Assembly (NCBI GenBank): GCA_031119475.1
Contig: JAVHXV010000001.1
Coordinates: 1,011,440 to 1,070,928 of the forward strand
DNA from: Pedobacter sp.
GTDB taxonomy: Bacteria > Bacteroidota > Bacteroidia > Sphingobacteriales > Sphingobacteriaceae
Length of the DNA stretch: 59,489 nucleotides
Direction: 5' to 3'
Position numbers and translations under genes: made by a program. Below the pieces are notes generated by a model. That model did no database searches, was not told the DNA's origin, and saw only the letters and a list, made by a program, of their open reading frames with translations. This document shows positions 26,697-36,775 of the stretch, in pieces (position 1 is the stretch's first letter; each line of letters begins with the position of its first letter).

Positions 26697-28175
26697 CTAT
26701 ACGCCCAAGCTCCAGCCTGAACGGTATTCGCGTTTTACATATTGGTTAACTTCATCAAAGTTGGTCACTTTCATATTCTCCCTATCCCAGAGCAGTTTGA
26801 TGTCACGACCAGGATAGCTGATCTTGCCATCGGCACTCGTACGCTGTACATCGGTACCACGAATGGCCAGGTTAGCGATCAGTAAGGTTTCCGTAAGCGG
26901 ACCGGCGATTTCGAAAGGGGAACTTAACTGTACCTTTCCATAGCCAGCAATGGCTGCTTCTGCCCATTGGGTATAATGCCCTTCCACATCTCCCGGTACA
27001 CGGGCCAATTTCTTTTTAACTTGTACTTCCTTGTTACGCGAAAGCGGCAATAAGCGTGGACTGGCACCATAGGTACTGCACATCATTTTACCTTTTGTGC
27101 CTTCGAAGAGCACACCATTGTCGCCAAACGATTCATTTGGCGCCAGTTCTTCTGGTCTCTCCGGCTTAATGCCACCATCCATCCAATGGAGTTTCAGCCG
27201 GCCCTTTGTTTTTTTGGTTTCATCGAAGGTCATGATCACATGGCTTGATGGCGGGCAGCTATCGGGATAATAACCTCTCTTAAATTCGTCGAGGTATAAA
27301 GTGCCTACACTGCACTGTACTTCATTTGGTGTACCCAGCCCCAATACAGTTATAGGTGGTTCGATCAAATGTGCGCCCATATCGCCTATGGCACCTGTAC
27401 CGTAATCCCACCACCCTCTCCAATTGAATGGAACAAGCTTTTCTACATATGGCTTAAAGGGTGCCGTACCCAACCAAAGGTCCCAATCCAATTGAGATGG
27501 CACTTTTGTTGTGGTTGATGGCCAGAGCATACCTTGTGGCCATGTAGGTCTATTTGTCCAACAATACACGGTGTGCACTTTTCCAATTACGCCTGCGTTG
27601 GCCCATTCCTGCAGTTGTCTCACCCCCTCTCCAGAAGAGCCCTGGTTACCCATTTGGGTCACGACCTGGTAGCGATTGGCAGCCTCAGTTAATTTACGCG
27701 CTTCGTAAATATCATGGGTCAATGGCTTTTCTACATAGACGTGTTTGCCCAATTGCATAGCCGCCATGGCAATAATGGCATGCTGATGATCTGGGGTAGC
27801 GATGACCACGGCATCGATATTTTTATGCTCTTTCTCTAAAAGCTGGCGGTAATCCCTGTAGTATTTCGCCTTTTCATATTTTTTGACGGTAGCTGCAGCC
27901 CTCCGATCATCAACATCGCATAAATAGGCAATTTCTGATTTTCCTCCAGCATACACACTATCGATATCTCTCGCTCCTTTTCCTCCAACGCCAACACCAG
28001 CAACGATCAACTTGTCGCTTGGTGCAAGAAATCCTTTTCCTCCAAGTACATGGCGTGGCACGATCATAAATCCTGCCGCTGCCAATGCTGTATTTTTGAT
28101 AAAGTCCCTTCTTGAATTAACTGTATTTGAATCCTTTGTCTCTTCAGTCATGTTCATCTTTTTTAATGTGGTCAT
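26697..28175 (-). CDS. Gfo/Idh/MocA oxidoreductase with Tat signal (larger type)
   Basis: 492 residues (a start at 28151 is also possible). A clear twin-arginine motif S-R-R-D-F-I-K begins at about residue 21 and is followed by a hydrophobic stretch, so export in folded form with bound cofactor is likely. Rossmann fingerprint GVGVGGKGARD, the catalytic motif HVYVEKPLTHD and a Trp-rich insertion (TNRPTWPQGMLWP) mark the C3-oxidising, secreted subfamily. It starts one base after the DUF1080 gene, whose substrates may be the 3-keto-sugars it makes. Confidence 0.9.
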   Translation of the reverse strand: MTTLKKMNMTEETKDSNTVNSRRDFIKNTALAAAGFMIVPRHVLGGKGFLAPSDKLIVAGVGVGGKGARDIDSVYAGGKSEIAYLCDVDDRRAAATVKKYEKAKYYRDYRQLLEKEHKNIDAVVIATPDHQHAIIAMAAMQLGKHVYVEKPLTHDIYEARKLTEAANRYQVVTQMGNQGSSGEGVRQLQEWANAGVIGKVHTVYCWTNRPTWPQGMLWPSTTTKVPSQLDWDLWLGTAPFKPYVEKLVPFNWRGWWDYGTGAIGDMGAHLIEPPITVLGLGTPNEVQCSVGTLYLDEFKRGYYPDSCPPSSHVIMTFDETKKTKGRLKLHWMDGGIKPERPEELAPNESFGDNGVLFEGTKGKMMCSTYGASPRLLPLSRNKEVQVKKKLARVPGDVEGHYTQWAEAAIAGYGKVQLSSPFEIAGPLTETLLIANLAIRGTDVQRTSADGKISYPGRDIKLLWDRENMKVTNFDEVNQYVKREYRSGWSLGV

Positions 28176-28176
28176 A

Positions 28177-31100
28177 TTACTTCTTGCTCAGGTCTTTGAT
28201 CCTGATATTCCTAAACTGTACATTTGAGCCATGACCGAGGAAGCCAATATGTCCGCTATCTCTCAGGAGACCTGGATGTTGTTTGCCATCTGCGGTACCA
28301 TTTTTTCTCGCGTCGGTAATGTCTGCATCTAGGATCTGTGTACCGTTCAGGATTACTTTGATCTTTGGCCCTTTTACAATGACTTCCTGATAGTTCCATT
28401 CGCCAACTGGCTTAAGAAACCCTCTTTTTGCAGCAATGGTTCCATACACCGAACCATGGTATTGGTACTCATGCAGGCTTTTATAGATTGGCGCATCATT
28501 ATCCAAAATCTGTAGTTCCATTCCTTCATAGGCTGCATCACCTGTTAAAGGAGCCCTGATGCCCAAACCGTTGTTTGCACCTGGGGTCAACTGGAATTCG
28601 AAGCGGAAAATAAAATCGCTATACTCTTCCTTCGTGTACAAATTGCGACCCGGACCCTTTGCATTTTTCGGACGCACAGAAATGTTTCCATCTTCTATGA
28701 TATAGTCTGTGGTGTTACCAGTCCAGTTGTGCATATTGGTACCATCGAACAGGATTTTAAACCCTTCTTTCTTTTCTTGGGCACTTAATTCAAATGGTTT
28801 GGCGCGCGGAATTTCCTTGATATAGATATCGCGGTAAGCTACTGGCGAACCATGTGCCTGCAGTTCGATCTGTTCTTCTGGAAAGATCGGCTGATTGCTG
28901 TCCCAGTAATTTTCAAGGATCACATTATCGGTTACCAATTGTCCGTTAAGATAAACGGTAACCCGATCGCTCTTCATTATAATGTGGAAGGTGTTCCATT
29001 CATCCAATTTATTATCGGCTACTTTTAAGGGTTTACTTGGGTTCACTTTGTTATTATATAGCCCTCCCGAGCCTACCTGCGCCCCATCTTTTACGCGTGC
29101 AGTATCCCAGATCTGGACCTGTGGCGTTCCACGAAGGTAAATTCCAGCATCTCCCTGTTGTTTTTTGTCGTCAATGATTTTCCAGTCGACCAACATTTCA
29201 AAATCGCCATATTTTTTAAGCGTAGCCAAGTTTGCGCCCTTGCCCGTAAAATGTAGCTCACCATTTTCGACCTTCCAACTGTCGTGCATGAGGGCATCTG
29301 CCTTTTCCTGCGCTTCTGCTAATGCCTTTGCATCCATTTTGGCCCTTTCGATCGGATTGGCTACCAAGCCTTTCCAGCCCTCTAGATTAATTCCATTGAA
29401 TATGGGCACAAATCCTTCGCCCTGTGGCATTTCTGCCAAATATTTGCGCATCCCTTCTTTTTGATATTCGCTATCTGGCCCGGTAATGACCTGGATGGTC
29501 TTGTTGATCAGGTTCTTCACAATGGTTCCATGGTACGACTTATTGGCCATGGCAATATTCATCACGGTATTTGCGGCGGCTTGCTGTAAGGCTGGATTGT
29601 CCAGGTATTTTCCGGCAAATAAGAGTGCATTGATTGTTTTGGCTTGTTCGACTGCTCTGAGCAACTGATCCTGTTGTGCGGGCGTTTTAGCGATTTCCAT
29701 GGCTTCACGCAACATCAACAACCTTTGCTCAGCGGTGTAGTTGGCATCTTTAATCACGTTGAGGTAGCCTTTTAATGCGCTACCCAAGTAAGTCGAATCT
29801 GTAGCCTGACGACCGATTTTTATCAGTTCTGCTGCCGAACTTGCATCTGCCCAAGAAGATAAGGCATCGATGCTCGCTTTTTTGGCCTGTTCATTTCCAG
29901 TATAAAAAGCATCAGATACAGCCTTTAAGGATTTACTGCCTCCCAAGCTCGCCAACATTTTATAGAATAGCGGTTTTTTCTGCTCTGGCGCAGTTGCCAT
30001 TTGCTGCAGTACCGCATCGACCTGCTGTGCACTGTTTTTTCCATTTCTTAAGGAAACGATAATGGCTTCCTGTACTTGGGTCAGTTCGTTCTGATCGGTA
30101 GTTTCGTTGAGCAGGGCAAACAACTGGGGCAGGTTTTCATTGGCAACCACCTGTTTTAGAGCGGCAAATGCAGCTTTTCTGACCTGAGGCTCCTTGCTTT
30201 TGAGTTGGGCATAAATAGCATCTAACTGATCGTTTGCTGCACGGGCAGCCAATATATTGATCAAAGCAACCTGTACCTCTGGTTTTGTCTTCGGCATAAA
30301 TGCAGCAATTTTTGGGGTTAGACCGGTGCCTTTCATTCTCAAGATTGCATTAGATACGGTTGCTACATCGGTGGCATCGCCTTTGTGCATCACTTCCAAC
30401 AAGTTGTCGATTACCTGCTCCTGACCAATTTTGGCCGTAGCGTTAATGGCCGCAAGCCTTATTTCCTGATCCTTGCTTTTCAACAGTTTGAGGACTGCAG
30501 GAAGGGATTCCTGCACTTTATTGTCGCCCAGCATGGAAATGATTTCGGCTTTTGCAACTGGCTCAGCTTTACCTAGCTTATTTATCCAAAGCGCAGCGGT
30601 AGCAGGAGTGAGATTGGAGCCAGCAAATTTTAATGCCGCTGTGCGGTATTCCTTATTTTTATCATCGGCAGCTGCCAAAAGCAATTGTGTACTGTTTTCT
30701 TTGTTGCTGCCCACCAATATTTTTAGGGCGGCAGTGCGGGTGTGCACCTGTTCATCAGCAACTGCTTTTTCCTTTAATTGTTTCGCAATTTTTGCAGCAA
30801 GGGCTACATTTCCGTTTTCAAGAAGGTTGCTGGCATAAAGTACAAGTGATGAAGTTGCATTGGTCTGTTCAAATCTATAGCCACTTTTTTCCGCAGCGGC
30901 CATCATCGCGCTTTCAGATGATGGATCGGCGATCTGGGCCAATGCATATAAAGAAACCTTGACCAGATTTTGGTCGGCACCGGTAGTGAATGGATGAATG
31001 GCAGCGACCGATCCTTTTGTACGACTATCCCCCAAAGCTTCAACAATTGATAAAATTGCTGGTCCACTGGCTTTGGGAAGTGCATTGAGCAAAGCGGTCT

Positions 31101-31599
31101 TTGCAGCCTGTGAATTGATCTTTACCAATGCACGGGCAGCCGGATCTGCAAGCTTGGCATCTGTGAGGTAATTTTGCAGACAGGCAATGGCATCGTCATG
31201 TCCCACCCATTCCAATTGGCTAATGATAAAAGCTTTATTTTGTGGGTTTGATATTTTAGTTAGGGCTTTGCAATAGGCATTTACGCTCATTTTCCGCAAA
31301 TTCTCCTGTCCTGTTTGGGTAACGTAGGCAGAAAATCCCGATATGGCATATTCCAGTAGGGCATCATTCTCTTTTCCGGTCTCAGATAATCCAGTGATGA
31401 GGGTCACATAGCCATCTTCGCCCATGAGTGCGATTTCCTGCATGTTTGAAGTGAACTGTTTGGAATCTTTTGCCGGCAATTGGGCCAGTAGATCAGCGAT
31501 CCGGGTGGTGATGGTACGTTGGTCTGTCTTATCTTGGGCAACGGCCACATATTGGATCAGAATAAGGGCCAACAGCATGAAGCATATCTTTTTTATCAT
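28177..31599 (-). CDS. HEAT-repeat protein with two C-terminal DUF1080 (3-keto-disaccharide hydrolase) domains
   Basis: 1140 residues with a Sec leader ending in AVAQ. Residues about 30-700 are Ala/Leu-rich antiparallel helix pairs typical of HEAT repeats (for example SALLKLLK-type and QVRKAAFAALKQV units). Two concanavalin-like DUF1080 domains follow, at about 729-930 (FNGINLEGWKG, GDAGIYLRGTPQVQIWD) and 945-1136 (FDGTNMHNWTGN, NNGLGIRAP, MELQILDND). DUF1080 members act on 3-keto-glycosides or their elimination products. Two Gfo/Idh genes flank it in one operon. Which domain is catalytic and what the HEAT scaffold binds are unknown. Confidence 0.88.
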   Translation of the reverse strand: MIKKICFMLLALILIQYVAVAQDKTDQRTITTRIADLLAQLPAKDSKQFTSNMQEIALMGEDGYVTLITGLSETGKENDALLEYAISGFSAYVTQTGQENLRKMSVNAYCKALTKISNPQNKAFIISQLEWVGHDDAIACLQNYLTDAKLADPAARALVKINSQAAKTALLNALPKASGPAILSIVEALGDSRTKGSVAAIHPFTTGADQNLVKVSLYALAQIADPSSESAMMAAAEKSGYRFEQTNATSSLVLYASNLLENGNVALAAKIAKQLKEKAVADEQVHTRTAALKILVGSNKENSTQLLLAAADDKNKEYRTAALKFAGSNLTPATAALWINKLGKAEPVAKAEIISMLGDNKVQESLPAVLKLLKSKDQEIRLAAINATAKIGQEQVIDNLLEVMHKGDATDVATVSNAILRMKGTGLTPKIAAFMPKTKPEVQVALINILAARAANDQLDAIYAQLKSKEPQVRKAAFAALKQVVANENLPQLFALLNETTDQNELTQVQEAIIVSLRNGKNSAQQVDAVLQQMATAPEQKKPLFYKMLASLGGSKSLKAVSDAFYTGNEQAKKASIDALSSWADASSAAELIKIGRQATDSTYLGSALKGYLNVIKDANYTAEQRLLMLREAMEIAKTPAQQDQLLRAVEQAKTINALLFAGKYLDNPALQQAAANTVMNIAMANKSYHGTIVKNLINKTIQVITGPDSEYQKEGMRKYLAEMPQGEGFVPIFNGINLEGWKGLVANPIERAKMDAKALAEAQEKADALMHDSWKVENGELHFTGKGANLATLKKYGDFEMLVDWKIIDDKKQQGDAGIYLRGTPQVQIWDTARVKDGAQVGSGGLYNNKVNPSKPLKVADNKLDEWNTFHIIMKSDRVTVYLNGQLVTDNVILENYWDSNQPIFPEEQIELQAHGSPVAYRDIYIKEIPRAKPFELSAQEKKEGFKILFDGTNMHNWTGNTTDYIIEDGNISVRPKNAKGPGRNLYTKEEYSDFIFRFEFQLTPGANNGLGIRAPLTGDAAYEGMELQILDNDAPIYKSLHEYQYHGSVYGTIAAKRGFLKPVGEWNYQEVIVKGPKIKVILNGTQILDADITDARKNGTADGKQHPGLLRDSGHIGFLGHGSNVQFRNIRIKDLSKK

Positions 31600-31632
31600 T
31601 ATAGCAAGCGTATAGGTGTTTAAAATGGATGA

Positions 31633-32901
31633 TTAAATTGCAAATGGAGCACGCATGACCGGATTGATCAGTCTGTTTGCGCCTTCGTCGTCTATAAATT
31701 CCTGTTTAACGGGATCGAATTTCAGCGATCGGCCCAGGCGAAGTGCCGCCAAACCTATATTCACAATGTTACACGATCGGTGTCCATTCTGCTCATTCAA
31801 AGCGAACTGCTGTCTTGTCCTCACTGCCTCGCTAAAATCTGTAAGCTGTGGTGCCGGGTCTGGAAACGCGGCAAGCTTGCGCTGAAGGTCTGGAATATCT
31901 GATTTAAATCCAGCATATAACTTTCCTTTTGGGCCTTCAATATAGGGAACGTTGGTATCTTTCCCTTCGCCATCCAAAATAATCTGACAGCCATCAGCAT
32001 ACGTATAAGTAATCCTTCTCCAAGTGCCCACCGCATCAGGATGTTGCTGTGGTGCATCGATCTCTACCGAAATCGGATTGGTGTCATCTTTGCCCAAAAA
32101 ATATTGTACCGGATCGAGGTAATGTTGTCCCATATCGCTCAGGCCTCCCCCATCATAATCCCAATAACCGCGGAAAGTAGTATGCACACGGTGTGCGCTA
32201 TAAGGTTTGTATGGTGCTGGACCGAGCCAAGTATTGTAATCTAATTCGGCCGGTATCGGCTGCGTGGGCAGATTTTCTTTACCAACCCAATAAAATTTCC
32301 AATCATAGCCGGTGTGCTTGCCTACAGTAACTTTTAAAGGCCAGCCCAATAGGCCGCTATCGACCAATTTTTTCAATGGCTTTACCGTAGTGCCCAGTCC
32401 ATAGAAATTATCCTTGAAGCGGAACCAGGTGTTGAGGCGGAAAATCCTCCCATGTTGCTGAACGGCCTCTACCACACGTTTGCCTTCACCAATGGTATGG
32501 GTCATTGGTTTCTCGCACCAAATATCCTTACCGGCATTTGCGGCATCAACGGCAATAATACCATGCCAATGTGGAGGTGTTGCAATGTGTACGATGTCTA
32601 CTTCAGGAAGCTTGATCAGTTCCCTATAATCTCCGAATGTCTTTACTCCTTTATCCAACATGGGCAGTGCTTTGGCAATCTGCCTCTTGTCTACATCACA
32701 AATGGCTACTACTTGCGTCCCATCATATCCGAAGTGCTTCCTTCCCATGCCGCCTACGCCTACCACAGCTTTGGTGAGCTTGTCGCTTGGCGCAATAAAA
32801 CCTTGGCCCCCAAGTACATACCTTGGCACTATGGTAAAGGCCGCCACGCCCACTGCAGCTTTTTTTATAAAATCTCTTCTCGTGTTTTCTTGATTTTTCA
32901 T
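31633..32901 (-). CDS. Gfo/Idh/MocA oxidoreductase with Tat signal (smaller type)
   Basis: 422 residues with a textbook twin-arginine leader T-R-R-D-F-I-K-K at residues 8-15. Rossmann fingerprint VGVGGMGRKH, motif DIWCEKPMTHT with the conserved Lys, then a Trp/Tyr-rich WLGPAPYKPYSAHRVH loop and DYDGGGLSDMGQHYLDP carrying the conserved His. The sequence resembles exported sugar 3-dehydrogenases and reductases of Bacteroidota. With the gene at 26697 it brackets the DUF1080 protein. Confidence 0.9.
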   Translation of the reverse strand: MKNQENTRRDFIKKAAVGVAAFTIVPRYVLGGQGFIAPSDKLTKAVVGVGGMGRKHFGYDGTQVVAICDVDKRQIAKALPMLDKGVKTFGDYRELIKLPEVDIVHIATPPHWHGIIAVDAANAGKDIWCEKPMTHTIGEGKRVVEAVQQHGRIFRLNTWFRFKDNFYGLGTTVKPLKKLVDSGLLGWPLKVTVGKHTGYDWKFYWVGKENLPTQPIPAELDYNTWLGPAPYKPYSAHRVHTTFRGYWDYDGGGLSDMGQHYLDPVQYFLGKDDTNPISVEIDAPQQHPDAVGTWRRITYTYADGCQIILDGEGKDTNVPYIEGPKGKLYAGFKSDIPDLQRKLAAFPDPAPQLTDFSEAVRTRQQFALNEQNGHRSCNIVNIGLAALRLGRSLKFDPVKQEFIDDEGANRLINPVMRAPFAI

Positions 32902-33035
32902 ATCTGGTTTTGTGGAATAAAACTAATGCCTATTGAATCCATCATTAAATGCTGAAAATACAATAAGAATCCGTGCAGAACAAATGTGGATGACCATAAA
33001 ATTCCCCACAAGCCGTTCCTTACATCTTTTGGGTG

Positions 33036-33860
33036 TTAATTGGGGATCATGGTAAGCCAAACTGGTGATTTAGATGGTGTTTTAACGGTAGAGGCCGTCG
33101 AGGTGGCAAAACAGGTGTACAACTTGTCTGCTTCGACCGTAACGTTGATTTCCCAAAAGTTTACAGCGTCTATTACGGCGGTTGGGGAAGCAGGATTTAC
33201 CCTAAATGTATAGGTTCCCGGTTCGAGCATCATGTATTCAGAATACATCCTGCTATTGCCAACACCCAATGATTGGGTAATGACCGTTGAGGTGAGCAGG
33301 TTACCGATTATGGTGACCTTTGAGAAATTCATTGTTCCCGTTGGTCCGTTCAGTGGTCCCGAACTGGCGTTTACAAAGCGTACTTTGGCCATGCCGGCAT
33401 CTGGGGCTGTGGTATTGTTATCTGGCACCGCAACAAATCCGGTTTTCAATGCAGCAGTTACCGTCCCTGTCGTCCATGCCCTGTCTTTGATAAAGAAAGA
33501 GTATTGTGTGGCATCGGCAATCGTCATCGTGGTATCTGCTACCACCGTTCCAGTGTTGGTCTTGGCCACGATCTTATGTGAGCCAGCAGAAAGTGGATAG
33601 ATGGGCGATGCTCCAAGATAGGCGATCGTAGCACTGGTGTTTGCTTTCGTATCATCGATAAAAATATCTACGGGCGTTGCGCTATTTTTGAAAGAACTGT
33701 GTACCAGCCGCATCCCTGTGGCTGCAGTTACATTTTTTGGTTTGGATTCATCATCATTATCTTTGCAGGAAGACAATGAAACTATTGCAAATAAGGCCAA
33801 ACTGCCTAAGATGAGTTTGCCCATATTGCGTAAATGCTTTGGTTGTTGATGTAATTTCAT
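33036..33860 (-). CDS. DUF4397 domain lipoprotein
   Basis: 274 residues (a start at 33824 would remove twelve residues before the leader). Lipobox L-S-S-C, then an Ig-like DUF4397 domain (MRLVHSSFKNSATPVDIFIDD, then YPLSAGSHKIVAKTNTG) and a second beta domain (KVRFVNASSGPLNG). It follows SusD and a DUF5017 protein and is likely a surface-exposed accessory binding protein of the second Sus-type complex. The 134-base gap downstream shows no clear promoter. Confidence 0.78.
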   Translation of the reverse strand: MKLHQQPKHLRNMGKLILGSLALFAIVSLSSCKDNDDESKPKNVTAATGMRLVHSSFKNSATPVDIFIDDTKANTSATIAYLGASPIYPLSAGSHKIVAKTNTGTVVADTTMTIADATQYSFFIKDRAWTTGTVTAALKTGFVAVPDNNTTAPDAGMAKVRFVNASSGPLNGPTGTMNFSKVTIIGNLLTSTVITQSLGVGNSRMYSEYMMLEPGTYTFRVNPASPTAVIDAVNFWEINVTVEADKLYTCFATSTASTVKTPSKSPVWLTMIPN

Positions 33861-33871
33861 CTTAAGTTCAA

Positions 33872-34888
33872 TTATGGATTTATCGTTATCGTGATTTCCC
33901 TAACCACTTCTTTTCGGTGGGTAGCATTGTTGGTAGTAGCCACAAATGTTGCTTTATAGATACCGGGCGTAGTATAGGTATAGCTATAATTGGTTAAAGC
34001 AGCATCTTTCGCCTGGTCTTTGAGCGCAATGCCCTTATCTCCACCAAGATCTACCTTATCAAAATACATTCCCCTGGTAATTCCCCAATTAACGGTATTT
34101 GGATCATTTCCGGGATCATTTACCGCATCGTAAAGATTGCCCAATAAGGTAAGGCGGGTGGCGTTGATGAGGGACCTTGAAGGTGCAGCTTTTCCATACA
34201 TGTCTACCAAACGAAAACCTGCTTGCTGTAGGTTATAGAATTGTGGCATCCAGGTCGCATTCGGATTGGTACTTATATTCTTCTGGCTGGTCATAGAGAA
34301 AGCTTCAAAAAGCCAACTGCGCGTGATCCCTCCTACTGGTGGCGCTACAGCCTGTGGCTTGGTCTCATGCCTGAAGCCAATATATAATGGCTTGCCGGGT
34401 TTGATCAGGTCATTTACGCTGACACCGCCAACGGTAGGCGACGCACTGATGAAGGTAGCCGTAGTCGCATACTTAAAGCGGGAGGTAATATCGACCCAGG
34501 TTGCTTTCTGTACCCCTGCAGGGGTATAATCATCGTTAAGATCTGTTGATGCCCAAACTGTTAGCTGTGGAGGCGTTGTAGCATTTAAGGTTCCCTGAGA
34601 CGTAGCATTACCGGTTGCAGCAATGTTAAAGTTCATGTTCACGCCTGCGCTGGACACATCTACCACATGGCTATCGCGATAAGCGAATTCCGATTGGGGC
34701 TCACCAGAATAAAAAGTTATGATATCTGATTCTCCTGAAATATTGAAATCGATCACATCGCCTACTTTATAAGTGGTCTTCGGCGAAGATACCTCTAGCG
34801 TGGGCTCTTTTACCTCAGCAAGAAAGTCGTTTTTGCAGGATCCCAGTAACAGCAGACCGGCAAATATTTGATAATACTTAAGTTTCAT
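33872..34888 (-). CDS. DUF5017 domain surface lipoprotein
   Basis: About 338 residues from the ATG at 34888 (an upstream in-frame ATG at 34909 overlaps susD). Signal peptide and lipobox L-G-S-C. The N-terminal half is PKD/Ig-like (YKVGDVIDFNISGESDIITFYSGE) and the C-terminal half matches DUF5017-type sequences, ending in an Ig-like strand set (YTYTTPGIYKATFVATTNN). Genes of this type sit next to SusD and are regarded as surface glycan-binding candidates. Confidence 0.75.
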   Translation of the reverse strand: MKLKYYQIFAGLLLLGSCKNDFLAEVKEPTLEVSSPKTTYKVGDVIDFNISGESDIITFYSGEPQSEFAYRDSHVVDVSSAGVNMNFNIAATGNATSQGTLNATTPPQLTVWASTDLNDDYTPAGVQKATWVDITSRFKYATTATFISASPTVGGVSVNDLIKPGKPLYIGFRHETKPQAVAPPVGGITRSWLFEAFSMTSQKNISTNPNATWMPQFYNLQQAGFRLVDMYGKAAPSRSLINATRLTLLGNLYDAVNDPGNDPNTVNWGITRGMYFDKVDLGGDKGIALKDQAKDAALTNYSYTYTTPGIYKATFVATTNNATHRKEVVREITITINP

Positions 34889-34899
34889 AATGTCTTTGT

Positions 34900-36756
34900 T
34901 TAATTCCAACCCGGATTTTGGGTCATTAATCTGTTATTGATCATTTCTTGCGCTGGTATCGGGAAGAGGTTATGTTTCGCCTGTACATAACCATACCATT
35001 CTGCAATACGTAAGGCTGTATTCCCTCCAAATCCGTCGGCAATTGCTTTTGTAGCACCTGCCTGCATTTTCTGCACATAGATGCCCCATCTTACCAGATC
35101 GAACTTGCGGGTCTGCTCGAAACAAAGTTCACGAGAGCGTTCAGCCTGTATAAAGGTTAGGAAATCATCTTTTGAAAGCCCATTCGGCATATCGGCATCA
35201 GCATTTGTATACAAAGTCGCAGTTGCAACTGCTCCCGTACCTCCGCCACCAGTAAAGGTGATAACCGGGGCAGCTGTATATTTTCCATAACTAAAACCCG
35301 TTTCATAATGGGGAGCAAGTGTAAGTGCGGTAACCTTACCCCCAGAAACAGTAGCAGTTGCGATTGCTGCGGTTCCAGTACCTGTAAACACTACGGTAGG
35401 CGCTGTAGTATATCCTGTTCCACCATTGGTAATGGCAAAGGATTTGATCCCACCAACGGCATAAGCCCTCCTCCTCACCAAATTAACTGCATCGACTGCA
35501 GCAGTGGTAGGCCCACCATTGATCTGGTTCTCTGCTTCGGCAAACATGAGCAATACATCTGAATAGCGTAGGATCTGAAAGTTCAGACAGGTGTAGGTTG
35601 CACTGGGATTAGGAGTTAAATCGTACTCCCTTCGCCATTTGGCAATAGAGATGCTGTACTTATTGGCCACGGTAGGTGTAAGATTGGCCGCTGGATAGGT
35701 CCGTGTTTTTGAAAGATCCACCGTGTTATAACCTAATGCATAATTCTGGCAGTTCCAGCCCTTGCGCATATCGCCAGCTGCATATGAGTCGTATAAATTT
35801 GCATTGATCTTTACAAACGATATGGCGGCATAACCTGTGGGGCCAGATTGCAATGCACCATTGTTATACCCGACGTTGCCACCATCTGATGCCCAAAGGC
35901 CAACGCCATTGCCAGTAAATTCTACTTCCCAAAGGCTTTCCTTGATGTCATACTTATCTTGGGCAAGCTTGATGAATACATCTGCATAGCTTGGGTTTAG
36001 TGTGTGTGCAGCCTCTGCATCGTCAATAACCATTTTAGCCCATTTTCTTGCCTCAACATATTTGGAAGCATCACCAATCGGTTTACCTGCCCAGCCCAAA
36101 CATACCCTTGCCAAAATGCCACGAACGGCCGACTTATTTACACGGCCGCCGTAGCCAAGTGTAGTGATTTTTGGGACAAGGGCCTCGGCCTCTGTCATAT
36201 CTTTTACAATCTGTGTATACACTTGAACATCAGTTGCGCGCGCTTTATCGGTATCATATAGATTTTTAAGGGGCTCAGTGTATAATGGAACACCGCCATA
36301 AGCCGCAACCAATAAATAATAATAGTAGCCCCGAAGAAAAAGCGCTTCTCCACGGACCTGATTTCTGATGGCCACCGAGATGCCCGGATTTTTATCTACA
36401 TTGGCAATCAGCGTATTGGCACGGCTTACACCAATATACAATTGGGTCCATAAGTTGAGGATATCAGAAGTAGAAGAATTGTATTCGTTGCTCATTGTGT
36501 ACAAGGGATTTGGATTGCCCCGGGTAAAGCCTTCATCAGCCTCCCAGCCCCTCAAATAATACATATTGGTACGATACATGGTCCCGCTTTGAAGTACATC
36601 ATATACGCCGCGCAGGGCTTTGTCCAATTGCTCCGGCGTATTGAAATAAGCATCAGGATCCAATGTATCCTTTGGTGTTGGTTTATCTAAAAACTTTTCG
36701 CAACTGCTAAAACCCAAGGTGATGAACAGTGCTAGTGCGATATATTTTATTTTCAT
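34900..36756 (-). CDS. SusD/RagB family lipoprotein with an inserted Gly/Thr-rich repeat
   Basis: 618 residues from the ATG at 36756. Lipobox F-S-S-C (Cys19), EKFLDKPTPKDTLDP start, TPR helices (RGEALFLRGYYYYLL) and C-terminal ERSRELCFEQTRKFDLVRWG. Between the helix ending LVRRRAYAVG and the ERSREL motif lies an insertion of about 80 residues (435-518). It has two glycine/threonine-rich units (NGGTGYTTAPTVVFTGTG and AAPVITFTGGGGTGAVATAT) foreign to ordinary SusD. It partners the SusC at 36776; its start lies 19 bases after that gene's stop. Confidence 0.92.
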   Translation of the reverse strand: MKIKYIALALFITLGFSSCEKFLDKPTPKDTLDPDAYFNTPEQLDKALRGVYDVLQSGTMYRTNMYYLRGWEADEGFTRGNPNPLYTMSNEYNSSTSDILNLWTQLYIGVSRANTLIANVDKNPGISVAIRNQVRGEALFLRGYYYYLLVAAYGGVPLYTEPLKNLYDTDKARATDVQVYTQIVKDMTEAEALVPKITTLGYGGRVNKSAVRGILARVCLGWAGKPIGDASKYVEARKWAKMVIDDAEAAHTLNPSYADVFIKLAQDKYDIKESLWEVEFTGNGVGLWASDGGNVGYNNGALQSGPTGYAAISFVKINANLYDSYAAGDMRKGWNCQNYALGYNTVDLSKTRTYPAANLTPTVANKYSISIAKWRREYDLTPNPSATYTCLNFQILRYSDVLLMFAEAENQINGGPTTAAVDAVNLVRRRAYAVGGIKSFAITNGGTGYTTAPTVVFTGTGTAAIATATVSGGKVTALTLAPHYETGFSYGKYTAAPVITFTGGGGTGAVATATLYTNADADMPNGLSKDDFLTFIQAERSRELCFEQTRKFDLVRWGIYVQKMQAGATKAIADGFGGNTALRIAEWYGYVQAKHNLFPIPAQEMINNRLMTQNPGWN

Positions 36757-36775
36757 TTTGGTGAAATTTAAAGTA

